The translations under genes and the position numbers were made by a program. Shown in pieces: positions 32,188 through 41,492 of a stretch of DNA of 64,000 nt. Within the stretch, counting starts at the first letter, position 1. The number at the start of each line of letters is the position of its first letter. Origin of the DNA: Polytrichum commune (Eukaryota > Streptophyta > Polytrichopsida > Polytrichales > Polytrichaceae). The stretch lies in the NCBI GenBank assembly GCA_950295325.1, contig OX485806.1:54245169-54309168 (forward strand). The letters are read 5' to 3'. The notes below the pieces were generated by a model, which ran no database searches, was not told the origin of the DNA, and worked only from the letters and a program-made list of their open reading frames with translations.

Positions 32188-34778
32188 CCAATCCGTATTT
32201 CCACCGGCTTAATAAACCCGGCCTTCAACAATCTTTCCAATTCCGCCTTAACCACCAATTGCAATTTCGAGTTCATTCTTCTTTCTTTTTGTCTAATTGG
32301 CTTCGCTCCCGGAATCAACGGAATATGATGTTCCACCATTTCTCTAGGAATCCCCTTAAGTTCATCGTATGACCAAACAAAAGTGTCACTAAAGTCATCT
32401 ACCAATTCGCTATACTCCCTAACCTCCTTCTCCTCCAATTTAGACCCCATCTTCATTTGGCGGACCTTTCCATTCTTCAACTTCACATCCACATACCGCC
32501 AATCCGCCTCCGACACGTGGGTTTGCTCATCTTTATTTCTATACGAATCCGCCGGCACATTGGGATAATCCTTGATATCGTGACCGACAACTATTCCCGT
32601 AGACGTAGTCCTAAAATGTAAAGGTTCCTCTAACTTAGAAGCCTCCAAGATAGCCTCCTCCTCTTGAGTCCCATCCACGTGTACTAGATTAACATCACTA
32701 TCATCCACATTATCCACCCAAGGCGTCAAACCCCCTAAAATCCACTCTTCTTCGGTGAGCACCTCACATGGCTCCAACAACGAACAATCCTCACCACTAG
32801 AACTAAGCCTCTCATCACTCAAACATGGATGGTGAGATGTTGCCAATATATCGAACTCCGACTCGGGATATTCCCTTAACCATTGTGCATACTCCCCATT
32901 ATCTCCATAATGGTAGAACCTAGGACCTAAACCTCCCGAACCCGAATCTATGATAGTGTTTTGACTTTTGGGATGAACAACTCCCACTAGAGCCTCCTCT
33001 CTCTCATCCTTGGCTTTGTCAACACCTTCCTCCTCCAATGGTAGGTACAATTCCTTCTTCATCCACCCTCCTAATGACCCAATTGACACTATGACTCGAT
33101 TATCCTTAGGACCATAAGTAATGGATGGCTTCGCCCCTCCCCAATCTACTATGGCGTCCGCTATTCTCAACCAAGGCCTTCCCAATAAGATGGGGAATGT
33201 GTCCTTGTTGGAATGCATCTTAATCACATGAAAAGTGACTAAATACTCCTCTCCCCCGGTGGTCATCCTACAATCCTTAATCATTCCCAAAGGTGTGAGT
33301 GAGCTTTGATTTGCCATGTTTATCATCAAAGGTGAAGGACCCGTAAGACCAAGACCCAATTTCCTCATAGTGTGTTCCGGCAAGATGTTCAAACTATTAC
33401 CTCCATCCACTAGCACATTGGGAACCACCTTGTCCACTATGATGACCTCTATATCTATAGCCTTCACATTGCGACCTCCTTGTGATTGAATTCTAGCGGC
33501 AATTCTAGTATTCACCTTACTAGTTCTTCTATTCACCGACATGCCGTCCTTGAGAGTCTTCCGTGCGACGGGTGAAATCTCCAATAGTTGTCCAAAGGTT
33601 ATGTCCGCCTTGAGCGAACTAAGGTCGGCCCATAAATCATCCACACTTGACTTCTCCACTTTGGCATTGCTAACACCATCAAACTCATCCAAAGGAATTT
33701 CCGGTCCTTCCCATTCTCCCATATCACTACCCTCCAAATCATGAATGACATTAGGTCTCTCCCTATCATGGAGAATCACATTCTTCTTTTCCAACTCTTT
33801 AGTGACCCTCCTAGCCACTCTAGCCACCTTGTCCAATTCGGAAATGTTAATGCCTTCGTCCAAAGAATATTCTTCTTGGCCCTCCACTCCTACCTCTAAT
33901 GGATTTTTCTCCCTCATAGCCCTAGTTGTGACCGCCAAAGCCGATGCCTCATGAATGACCTCATCATCTAGATTCCTCAATTCATAGGTGATGGTATTGG
34001 TGTGTGGAGGCCATTGACCTTGTTCCTCTCCAATCCCCATTGGGAGAGGAAACGTGTCATCATAATGAGCATTCATCACACCATCCATAAATCTAACGTC
34101 TTGAAAATTAGACGGACCCGGATCCGTAAGAAGGGCTTGGCGACTATTGTCAAAGTTTTGTGGACCTCCTTGTTTACCTTGAATCGGAATGTACCCGTTC
34201 GACGTTTGTAATCCCGCCGGTGGATGAAACGTTTGTCTTGCATTACCATGGTCATAGTACAAGTTCGGTGGCCTAAGATCATTCGGTGGTCCACCTTGTG
34301 GTCTAACTCCCCTCATGTTGTCTCGCGCTTGTTGTTGTGGATTGGCCACCAGGTAAGGTACACTAACAACCTTGTCCGGTTGACGACATTCGTCCGAATG
34401 ATGGTTTCCGCCACAATTACTACAACCATAACCTTGCCCTTCGGACCAACATTGACCTTGGGCATGCCACCTTCCGCAAAATGGATGGAACTCCTTCTTC
34501 TCATTGTCTTGACCACCTTGACCCTTAGGAGAAGGAGCCTTATTGTTTCCTTGACCATATTGAGGTTGTGCTTGGCCTCGTTGATTTTGTGCAGGTGGAC
34601 CACTGTTTCTTCGTTGATCACGGTTTTGTCCACTTCTACAAAATTGACGAGTGTGGCCCGGTTGGCCACATTGGACACACCATAAACCTGACAAATGTCT
34701 ACCCGACTCAATTGGGGGAGGGGGTCCCGGTTGTTGACTCTTGATCATCAAAGACATTTGATCCGTGAGGCTTTGCAT
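32166..34778 (-). CDS. Gypsy Gag C-terminus, protease and RT start (open 870 codons)
   Basis: This long open frame continues Gag from the other side of the nested TIR element. The ATG at 34778 is not the native start but lies inside the target duplication. Two zinc knuckles are visible: C-x2-C-x4-H-x4-C at residues 34-47 (CVQCGQPGHTRQFC) and CSNCGGNHHSDEC near residue 120. A long spacer follows. The aspartic protease appears as NVLVDGGNSLNILPEH near residue 458 (DGG instead of the common DSG/DTG). The frame then runs into the RT N-terminus (PLIPGAKPIRQKERRMNSKL) and ends by frameshift at about 32190. Confidence 0.9.
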   Translation of the reverse strand: MQSLTDQMSLMIKSQQPGPPPPIESGRHLSGLWCVQCGQPGHTRQFCRSGQNRDQRRNSGPPAQNQRGQAQPQYGQGNNKAPSPKGQGGQDNEKKEFHPFCGRWHAQGQCWSEGQGYGCSNCGGNHHSDECRQPDKVVSVPYLVANPQQQARDNMRGVRPQGGPPNDLRPPNLYYDHGNARQTFHPPAGLQTSNGYIPIQGKQGGPQNFDNSRQALLTDPGPSNFQDVRFMDGVMNAHYDDTFPLPMGIGEEQGQWPPHTNTITYELRNLDDEVIHEASALAVTTRAMREKNPLEVGVEGQEEYSLDEGINISELDKVARVARRVTKELEKKNVILHDRERPNVIHDLEGSDMGEWEGPEIPLDEFDGVSNAKVEKSSVDDLWADLSSLKADITFGQLLEISPVARKTLKDGMSVNRRTSKVNTRIAARIQSQGGRNVKAIDIEVIIVDKVVPNVLVDGGNSLNILPEHTMRKLGLGLTGPSPLMINMANQSSLTPLGMIKDCRMTTGGEEYLVTFHVIKMHSNKDTFPILLGRPWLRIADAIVDWGGAKPSITYGPKDNRVIVSIGSLGGWMKKELYLPLEEEGVDKAKDEREEALVGVVHPKSQNTIIDSGSGGLGPRFYHYGDNGEYAQWLREYPESEFDILATSHHPCLSDERLSSSGEDCSLLEPCEVLTEEEWILGGLTPWVDNVDDSDVNLVHVDGTQEEEAILEASKLEEPLHFRTTSTGIVVGHDIKDYPNVPADSYRNKDEQTHVSEADWRYVDVKLKNGKVRQMKMGSKLEEKEVREYSELVDDFSDTFVWSYDELKGIPREMVEHHIPLIPGAKPIRQKERRMNSKLQLVVKAELERLLKAGFIKPVEIRIGCLQWFW
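34769..34778. repeat. Left target-site duplication GGCTTTGCAT
   Basis: An identical 10-mer occurs at 48320-48329 on the other side of the 13.5-kb element. Removing the element plus one copy restores the Gag frame across the site (..KQMQS then LTDQM..), which confirms the duplication. Confidence 0.92.
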
Positions 34779-34830
34779 CAGGAATGCTACGATGTGAGCG
34801 GTGAGCGGTGAGCAGATCTCGTGAGCAGAA
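34779..34830 (+). repeat. Left terminal inverted repeat of the giant element
   Basis: It reads CAGGAATGCTACGATGTGAG followed by CGGTGAGCGGTGAGCAGA. The right end on the opposite strand has the same GCTAC..TGTGAGCGGTG order and the same GTGAGCGGTGAGCAGA block, but with an extra imperfect repeat in between. The heptamer GTGAGCG is tandemly repeated. A further GTGAGCAGAAAA lies just inside. Confidence 0.85.
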
Positions 34831-35961
34831 AATGTTAATTTAAAACTCTATTGTTCGAAAGTTAGGACCCTTATGACCGTGGATTTTGCACATATTTCAA
34901 GCATATTTCCCAAATTTATTGACAAAAAGAACCTATATCCGTGGTGGAAGAACCTATACTGTATTTGCTTGCACCTTCTCTTATAAGGTTTGTAGGTTGG
35001 GAATGGGTCTCGGATGGTTACAGGTTGTCATTTGAGGTGGACTAAGTCCCACTTGGAGAAGGCCTCGGATCCCAGGCCTCATGGCTTGAGCCCCTAAATT
35101 CTGATTGTGTATAAAGTTGGTGGTTTCTGGGTGGGTCTCGGCATTTCAAGTGGAGGGGCTACTTTGCAGAAGGCCTCTGATCCGAGGCCCGTTGGCCTTG
35201 GGGTTTGCTGGTTGATTTGAGGTCAAGTTTATGGTTTTAGGTTGAATGTAGGCATGCCATGTTTGGGCTTCATGTTTAGTTACATTCAACTTGACTCCAT
35301 AAATTTGAAATCGAATCATTGGTTTCAATTTGGATCTCGACATGCCCAATGGCTTAGATTTCATGTTCGGTCTCGGCATGGCCACTTTGGACAAGGCCTA
35401 GGGGTTTTATGTTTAGAGTTTAGTGTCGTTGGTGTACACTTTAGTCAACTTGTAGACCATTGTGTAATATAGGTGTGCACCTCATATCATTGTTGAACAT
35501 ACTCATGCAGAGATATTAGTAAAGACACTTGAATGCCAAGTTTCATGAGGTGACAATAATGGTTTAGGGTCATTTATTCAAACCAGCATTCGCCTAAAAT
35601 CGCAAGCAATCATTAAAAAAATGTATGAAAACGATAATAGAAGAATAGTGGAAACCCTTAAATTTAAAATAGAAGGGTATGAACTAATAGGCCGATTATG
35701 GAATTAAGTGATGAACAATCCAATTAATCGTAAACTCAAACATTAACAAGTAACCAAGTGGTGTTAGAAAATATTTTGAACAATATAAAAAAAAACGAAG
35801 TCAAAAGTTAACTTAAATATGCAATTTCATATATGCAATCCCTAAAACTCTGAAAGTGATACACATACAATGAATTCCATGCGGAATGAGTGCACAAACT
35901 GAAAAACCAACAGAAGAAAAAACGGTATATTAGATAGTATACAGATATTCACATGAAGCTA
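34831..35961. other. Left subterminal region, no gene
   Basis: No coding sequence recognised. Three copies of GGTCTCGG lie at 35006-35013, 35134-35141 and 35369-35376, with near-matches (GGCCTCGGATCCCAGGCC at about 35062). Such subterminal motif clusters can be transposase-binding sites in plant DNA transposons. The rest is AT-rich and unremarkable. Confidence 0.4.
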
Positions 35962-38900
35962 TTACATCAGATCCGAATCACTGTGATCACCTGATGATGA
36001 AGACATTCTAGAATCACTAATATCTGCATCAAAGGAGGCCTGACCATCAGATTCTAAAGCTTCTATATCCAAAAACTCTAAAATTCTTCCCGGACGATAT
36101 TTAGATGTAAAAGTCTGATAAGAACCTCCAGCTAGTTGATTAGCAATATCATTTGCATATGTAGGAAGTTGCCAAGACTTTGGAGGGCTGGGATAGAATT
36201 TAGGGTCACAAAAAAAAGGCCGGTGAATAGGATAGCTCAATTTATCGCATCTGCAAATGCCAATGGTACCATGTTCATAACTCAACTTTATAAGAAATGA
36301 CAGCAAAAAACATAACACAGGTAAGAGAATTTGTGGACCTTACTCACTTAGTAAACCGAGATCTTTTCACAATCCTCTCTACGGGGATATCTTCACCCTC
36401 AGGATCCTCTACACTGGTGACACGGTCTTCAAGAGTGACTTCAGAGGTTGCTCTAGAGATAATCAATGGAGCAAGTAAGGCCTCAAAAATATCAACATCA
36501 GCCTCTAATGCCGCAATGTGACGGTGCACATTGCGGCATGCATGAATGGAAGATCCTGCAAATAAAGAAGTTGGAAAAAACTTAGTACAAAAACAACTAT
36601 GAATTTTGTAGACCAAAACAATATTAACGATTAACCAACTGAAATGGAAGATTACAAAGACATACCGGTCGCTACCGTACAGTCTAGAATAATATCCCAT
36701 GGGGGGCTACATGCTTCAATTAGCATTTGCATTAGAAGCACGGATTTTTCACGAAGCCCTCGCCATGGTGTGGATCCATTAGTTAGCTGGTCCTCACGAG
36801 AGACCAAGTTCTGGAGAATATCATCCCGTGCAACATCCACCCCATAAGGATCCAATGCAGGGACATGGCGAAATGAAAACTTCGATGCAGGTGAACCCGG
36901 CACGCTCCTGACCGCCAATGAAATACCGAACCTCATGGTCTACAATGTACCAGACATAAAGAACAATATTACTTTACAAAGTAAACAACACAAATGAGTG
37001 AGTATAATACTTAGGTGGGTCTACACTCATAACTACCTCAAGGATTAAATTGAAACTGAATGCGGTGATCAGCAAGAAGACATAAGCTTTATCTTACAGT
37101 TGATGCTGGATTTATTGGGGATGTGAGATGAAGGCGGTTCATTCCCCACCACTCTGTCCGAATTGCAAAACCATACGATTTGCAATATCCAAGAATATTG
37201 GACTTCATACTCATGCGAAAAGGGTGAAACAAAATAATTGCCCTGTCGTCGTGCAGATGTTCGTCGGCAAAGTCAAAGAGTGGTTGTAACCACTCTTTCG
37301 ATTCTTGATTCCAAGCGGGAATGGACGACGGTGGGTCTGATATGCCAGGAACAGGAAGACCTTCCGGTATATCTGCAAGAATCAAGTCCAAACAGGGATG
37401 GTCCTCCGGAGAACCCTAATAGTGCCGGGTTTTGTCTTTTGAGTGCTGCACAATCAAAGGACCGAAAAAAACATTCATAATGAAATATAGGAATGAGACT
37501 GATTCCTAACTTGGACTCAAACTTAAAAACCAGGTTTCGGACCCATATACTTGACTCAAAATTAAAAACCAGGTTTAATAGGAAAACCCTTAACCACCTA
37601 CCAGACTGAAATCAAATTCACTCAAATATCAAACTACGAACCCCCTACAAGGTTCCCCTCAACCCCCACATACCCTCACAGACATATCAAAGTCACTCAA
37701 ATATCAAAGGCCAAAAAGAGACAAGCTTTCTGAGATGTACATTTCAATTTCAAATTAAAACCAAAACTAAATAATAACACCCTACCCCCTACCAGATTCC
37801 CTAAACCCCCACCTACCCTCAGACTCAAATCAAATTCAGTTAAAATATCAATTCTTAACCCCCTACCAGATTTTCCTCAACCCCCAGCCACCCTTAGAAT
37901 CAAACCAAATTCAGTCAAATATCAACTCCTAACCCCTAACCAAATTCCCTCAACCCACAGTCAAGCTCACAGTCATATCAAACTCACTAACATATTAGAC
38001 CCCAAAAAATGTATATCGGGGCTGAGACACCTTATATGAGTCCTACATTTCAATTTCAGATTTTTAGAAAAATCCAAACTTGACACTTCTACCCCCTACC
38101 AGATTTCCCTCAACCCCCAGCCACCCTTAGACTCAAATCAAATTCAGTCACATATCAACTCCTAACCCCCGAACCAGATTCCCTCAACCACAAGTCAACC
38201 TCATAGTCATAGCAAACTCACTAACATATTGGACCCCAAAAAGAGTGTGTCGGGGCCGAGACACCTTTTATGAGTCCTACATTTCAATTTCAGATTTTTA
38301 GAAATATCAAAATTTGACACTTCTACCCCCTACCAGAATCCCCTCTTCCCTCACCCACCCTGAGACTCAAATCAAATTCAGTCACATATCAACTCCTAAC
38401 CCCCGAACCAGATTCCCTTAACCCCAAGTCAACCTCACAGTCTTATCAAAATCACTAACATATTAGACCCCAAAAAATGTGTATCGGGGCTGAGACACCT
38501 TTTATGAGTCCTACATTTCAATCTCAAATTTTTAGAAATATCAAAACTTGACACTTCTACCCCCTACCAGAATCCCCTCTTCCCTCACCCACCCTGAGAC
38601 TCAAATCAATGGAAGTACAGTACCCGGTCCTTAGTCTCGGCCCCCACGTTGTTAAATTCCGTTCCTTGGTCTGCCATCCTTAAAGCCGTTCACCCGCACC
38701 CATAAGCTCAACCCTCAACCCTCCTCCTCACCTCCTCACCCTCACCCTCAACCCTCACCCTCACCTTCGCAAAGTATAGGTTCCAGAATATAGGTTCCGA
38801 GTATAGGTTCCATAATATTTCAATTCACACCAAAAATTTACATTCAATTATTTATGGGTGGGACAACCTACCTCTTCCCCAAAGTGTTGCTCTTCATTGT

Positions 38901-39599
38901 CCATGTTGGCTTCTCGAAGATCACCCACATCAGCGCCGCGATCAAATTCTCCTAGGCTCTGTCAAGTATATATGTCCTGTGTTCATTAGCTATGAAGTTG
39001 GCCTGAGACAGCGTTAGCTTTGCAAAGCTACCTAACCCTACACCAATGGCCCTAAAAGTCACCAATTGAGTCCAATCTTTACAAACCTGCTCCTCACTCT
39101 CATCTGATGTGGAGGCACTTGAGGCTGCCCCAGGTTGAAGCTGTGTCTGCGTAAGTCGCTGTTCCACATGCCCAACCCAAACCCAATTCACAATCCCACA
39201 CCAAAGATAAAATACAATATAAAGGAGCCGATGGAAGTTAATGTTTGTCAACTATTCTAATTACCGTGAATACACATAAAAAAAAATGGCATTAGGCTTG
39301 CAGATAATCAACACCTCACTGCCCCCTTTGTCAACTTGGTTCTCTTCCTCCGATACAGGAAATAAAACGATGGGAGCTACCGCTGAGACATCAAACGTTT
39401 TTTCTCCTTTGGAACCTCTACCTGTGCCCCTAGCAGAATTAAGCCCTCGTCTACCCATTGTTGTCCGCAAGTTGTACGGCGTCCCTATGCTCTCTCGTGA
39501 TTCGAACCTTTGCCTTCTCTCAATACGCCTTTGTTTTTCAATATTCCTTCTAACTTCTCGATCTGCTCTCGCTCTCGACCTAGTGTTCATCTCTAACAA
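35962..39599 (-). CDS. Beta-class DNA aminomethyltransferase-like gene, multi-exon (nested element)
   Basis: Well-supported 3' exons on the minus strand are 37098-37415, 36666-36939, 36348-36555 and 35962-36250. All have GT-AG introns with agreeing phases. They encode, in order, LDLILADIPEGLP (motif IV position), AIILFHPFRMS..WWGMNRLHLTSP, a STPWRGLREKSVLLMQMLIE segment (motif X-like), DIILDCTVATGSS (motif I, SAM loop) and RHIAALEADVDIFEALLAPL, then LPTYANDIANQL and an acidic tail. Motif IV before motif I is the beta-class order of N4-cytosine/N6-adenine enzymes. DIPE replaces the canonical DPPY, so activity is doubtful. Upstream pieces (basic N-terminus MNTRSRARADREVRRNIEKQ at 39599 and acidic exons near 39110 and 38900) are likely 5' exons. 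No ParB-like exon is seen. No in-frame stop was found in the four 3' exons. Confidence 0.6.
37480..38640. repeat. ~235-bp tandem repeats in the large intron of the methyltransferase gene
   Basis: Blocks containing TATCGGGGCTGAGACACC and CCCCCTACCAGATTCCCTC recur at about 38013, 38248 and 38482 with a period of about 235 bp. Shorter C-rich repeats extend back to about 37620. They lie between the 5' exons and the motif IV exon, where a ParB-like exon would be expected by comparison with 23243-23820. No coding sequence seen. Confidence 0.85.
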
Positions 39600-40030
39600 T
39601 ACCGAAGCAAATAGTTCTTATATATCATTGTCAAGTCTGTCATAATTTACATCTTTCCGCCATCATTATGTTCACATTTTGGATAATTATGTTCTCATTG
39701 GTTTTAGATAATTAATCTGAGGCTTCTTAAATAATCCCTCGGTTAATCCACACTACATTAATACACTACAAAAGGCGCCGCTAAAACCTCTTTTACATAT
39801 TCTAATCTTGCCATGTCAGATATTTGGTGGTGCTAAAGGATTGACTATTGTTGTCTTACATTCTATTCCTACATGAAACAAGTTGTCCAACATTTCCATA
39901 AATAAATATTGACTATGTATTGATCTAACAAGTTGTCAAATATTCGGGTATTGGTGTCTACCCTTGGTGTATATAATACCCGATTACTTGTACCCATTCC
40001 TTCATGTCATCTCATCATATTCTTCTCCAA

Positions 40031-40476
40031 TGGGTACTGACTCAAGTCTCCCAAGCCTTGCTCCTTTAGGTGCCCCTAGTTCCTCTCAAATTCACACCAC
40101 GTTGTCCATCGATGGTTCTGCAGACGTCAACAACATGAAGATTGCTTAGTTGACTCCGGCAATCGTCCCACATGACTGCTCAGTTACTCCGGCGGTCATG
40201 GTTCAGAGTCCACATGCACGGACTCCATCTTCGCAAGAGGATGTTGCAATGCTGATAGAGGACAAGTCTACTTTACAGACTCATGCCTATTCTAGAGTAG
40301 GGATTATTAAACCGGTCACTTACTCTAGATCTCTATTAAGGAGTGCCCCACGTCCCAAAGGTCAAGGACTGGGTTGCGAAGGATGCACTACAGTTCATAG
40401 TTTAGGGATTGACCATTGTCATAAACATGACGGTGACAAAAATGGCAAAGGTCCCCATAAGCGTCTTCGTCGCTAA
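40031..40476 (+). pseudogene. Small unrecognised ORF of the giant element, one internal TAG
   Basis: From the ATG at 40031 (MGTDSSLPSLAPLGAPSSSQ) a 39-codon frame meets a single TAG (40148-40150), then stays open in the same frame to 40476. The C-terminus has a Cys/His cluster (LGCEGCTTVHSLGIDHCHKH) and a basic tail (KNGKGPHKRLRR) suggesting a small zinc-binding or nuclear protein. It lies between the two divergent genes, on the transposase strand. I do not recognise the family. It could also be an upstream exon of a larger gene. Confidence 0.35.
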
Positions 40477-40575
40477 TCAGAATGTAGCATTCTAGTGTTT
40501 AGAATTTATTATTGCATAGCTACTATCATGCACTCCACATTATTCGTGGCGGCCGTTATTCTTATGACCTTATTT

Positions 40576-41026
40576 GCCAATATATATTATAATGTCCCTT
40601 ACATCCACTAAATGGTTCACGTGGTCTCTAGTGTATTTATAATTACGGCACTCACCTTTCAGCCTCATGTTTGTTCTTAATATATCTATATTGGAATGGC
40701 TAGTAGGTCAGGGAGGGATTAGTAAGGGATAGATTTTGATTTTGATTTTGATTTCTGGAATTCCTAGTCTCGGCCCCGATACGCTCTTTTTAGGTTCAAT
40801 TAGTGAGGCCAGAGAGGGTTTAGGCTAGGCTTGGGGTGGGATTAGTTTGATGTAGCTTTATTGTAGTACACTGTAATCCTACATGCCCTATATATTTGCC
40901 TATATATATTATAATGTCCCTTACATCCACTAAATGGTTCACTTGGTCTCTGGTGTATTTATAATTACGGCACTCGGCATTCAGCCTCATGTTTTTTCTT
41001 AATATATGTACATTGGATTGGCATAT
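40576..41026 (+). repeat. Direct repeat (about 124 bp, two copies 329 bp apart) upstream of the transposase
   Basis: 40576-40699 and 40905-41028 share ATAATGTCCCTTACATCCAC, GTGTATTTATAATTACGGCA and TCAGCCTCATGTT with few changes. They lie 220-680 bp before the transposase ATG and could be duplicated promoter sequence. Between them (40766-40781) is GTCTCGGCCCCGAT, the inverse of the repeated motif in the methyltransferase intron. Confidence 0.85.
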
Positions 41027-41492
41027 GATCATGACTAACTTAAGTAATTGCTGCAGTGCATTTTCAGTTCTTAATCATGTTGCTATCATGAGTCGGCTTA
41101 TTATTCCACTACTAATCCAAGTCTCCGCCGTCTTTCACATATTCCCTCTTGCCATGGCCTGCTCATCACATCACTATATACACAACCCATTTTCTGCTCA
41201 GCTTAAGTCCATTGCCCGTTTGGCCGACTCGCATTTACATTCCTTCTACAATGGCCACCATCCGAGCACTACACCATTCCATCCCCCTTATGATCCCTCT
41301 AGGAGATGATGGTCTAGCCAAAGTCGTAGAGTCATTCCTTAGTTTGAGGTTTAGATTCCACCCAAACTCAATTCATGTCGAGGAAGAGGTCTTTAATGAC
41401 AACGGTGACTTGAGTCACATTGTCCTTCAGATGTCCTTTCGCATTGACGATGGTAGAGTTTGGTTCTTGCTCCCTACAAAATACAAGGCCAT

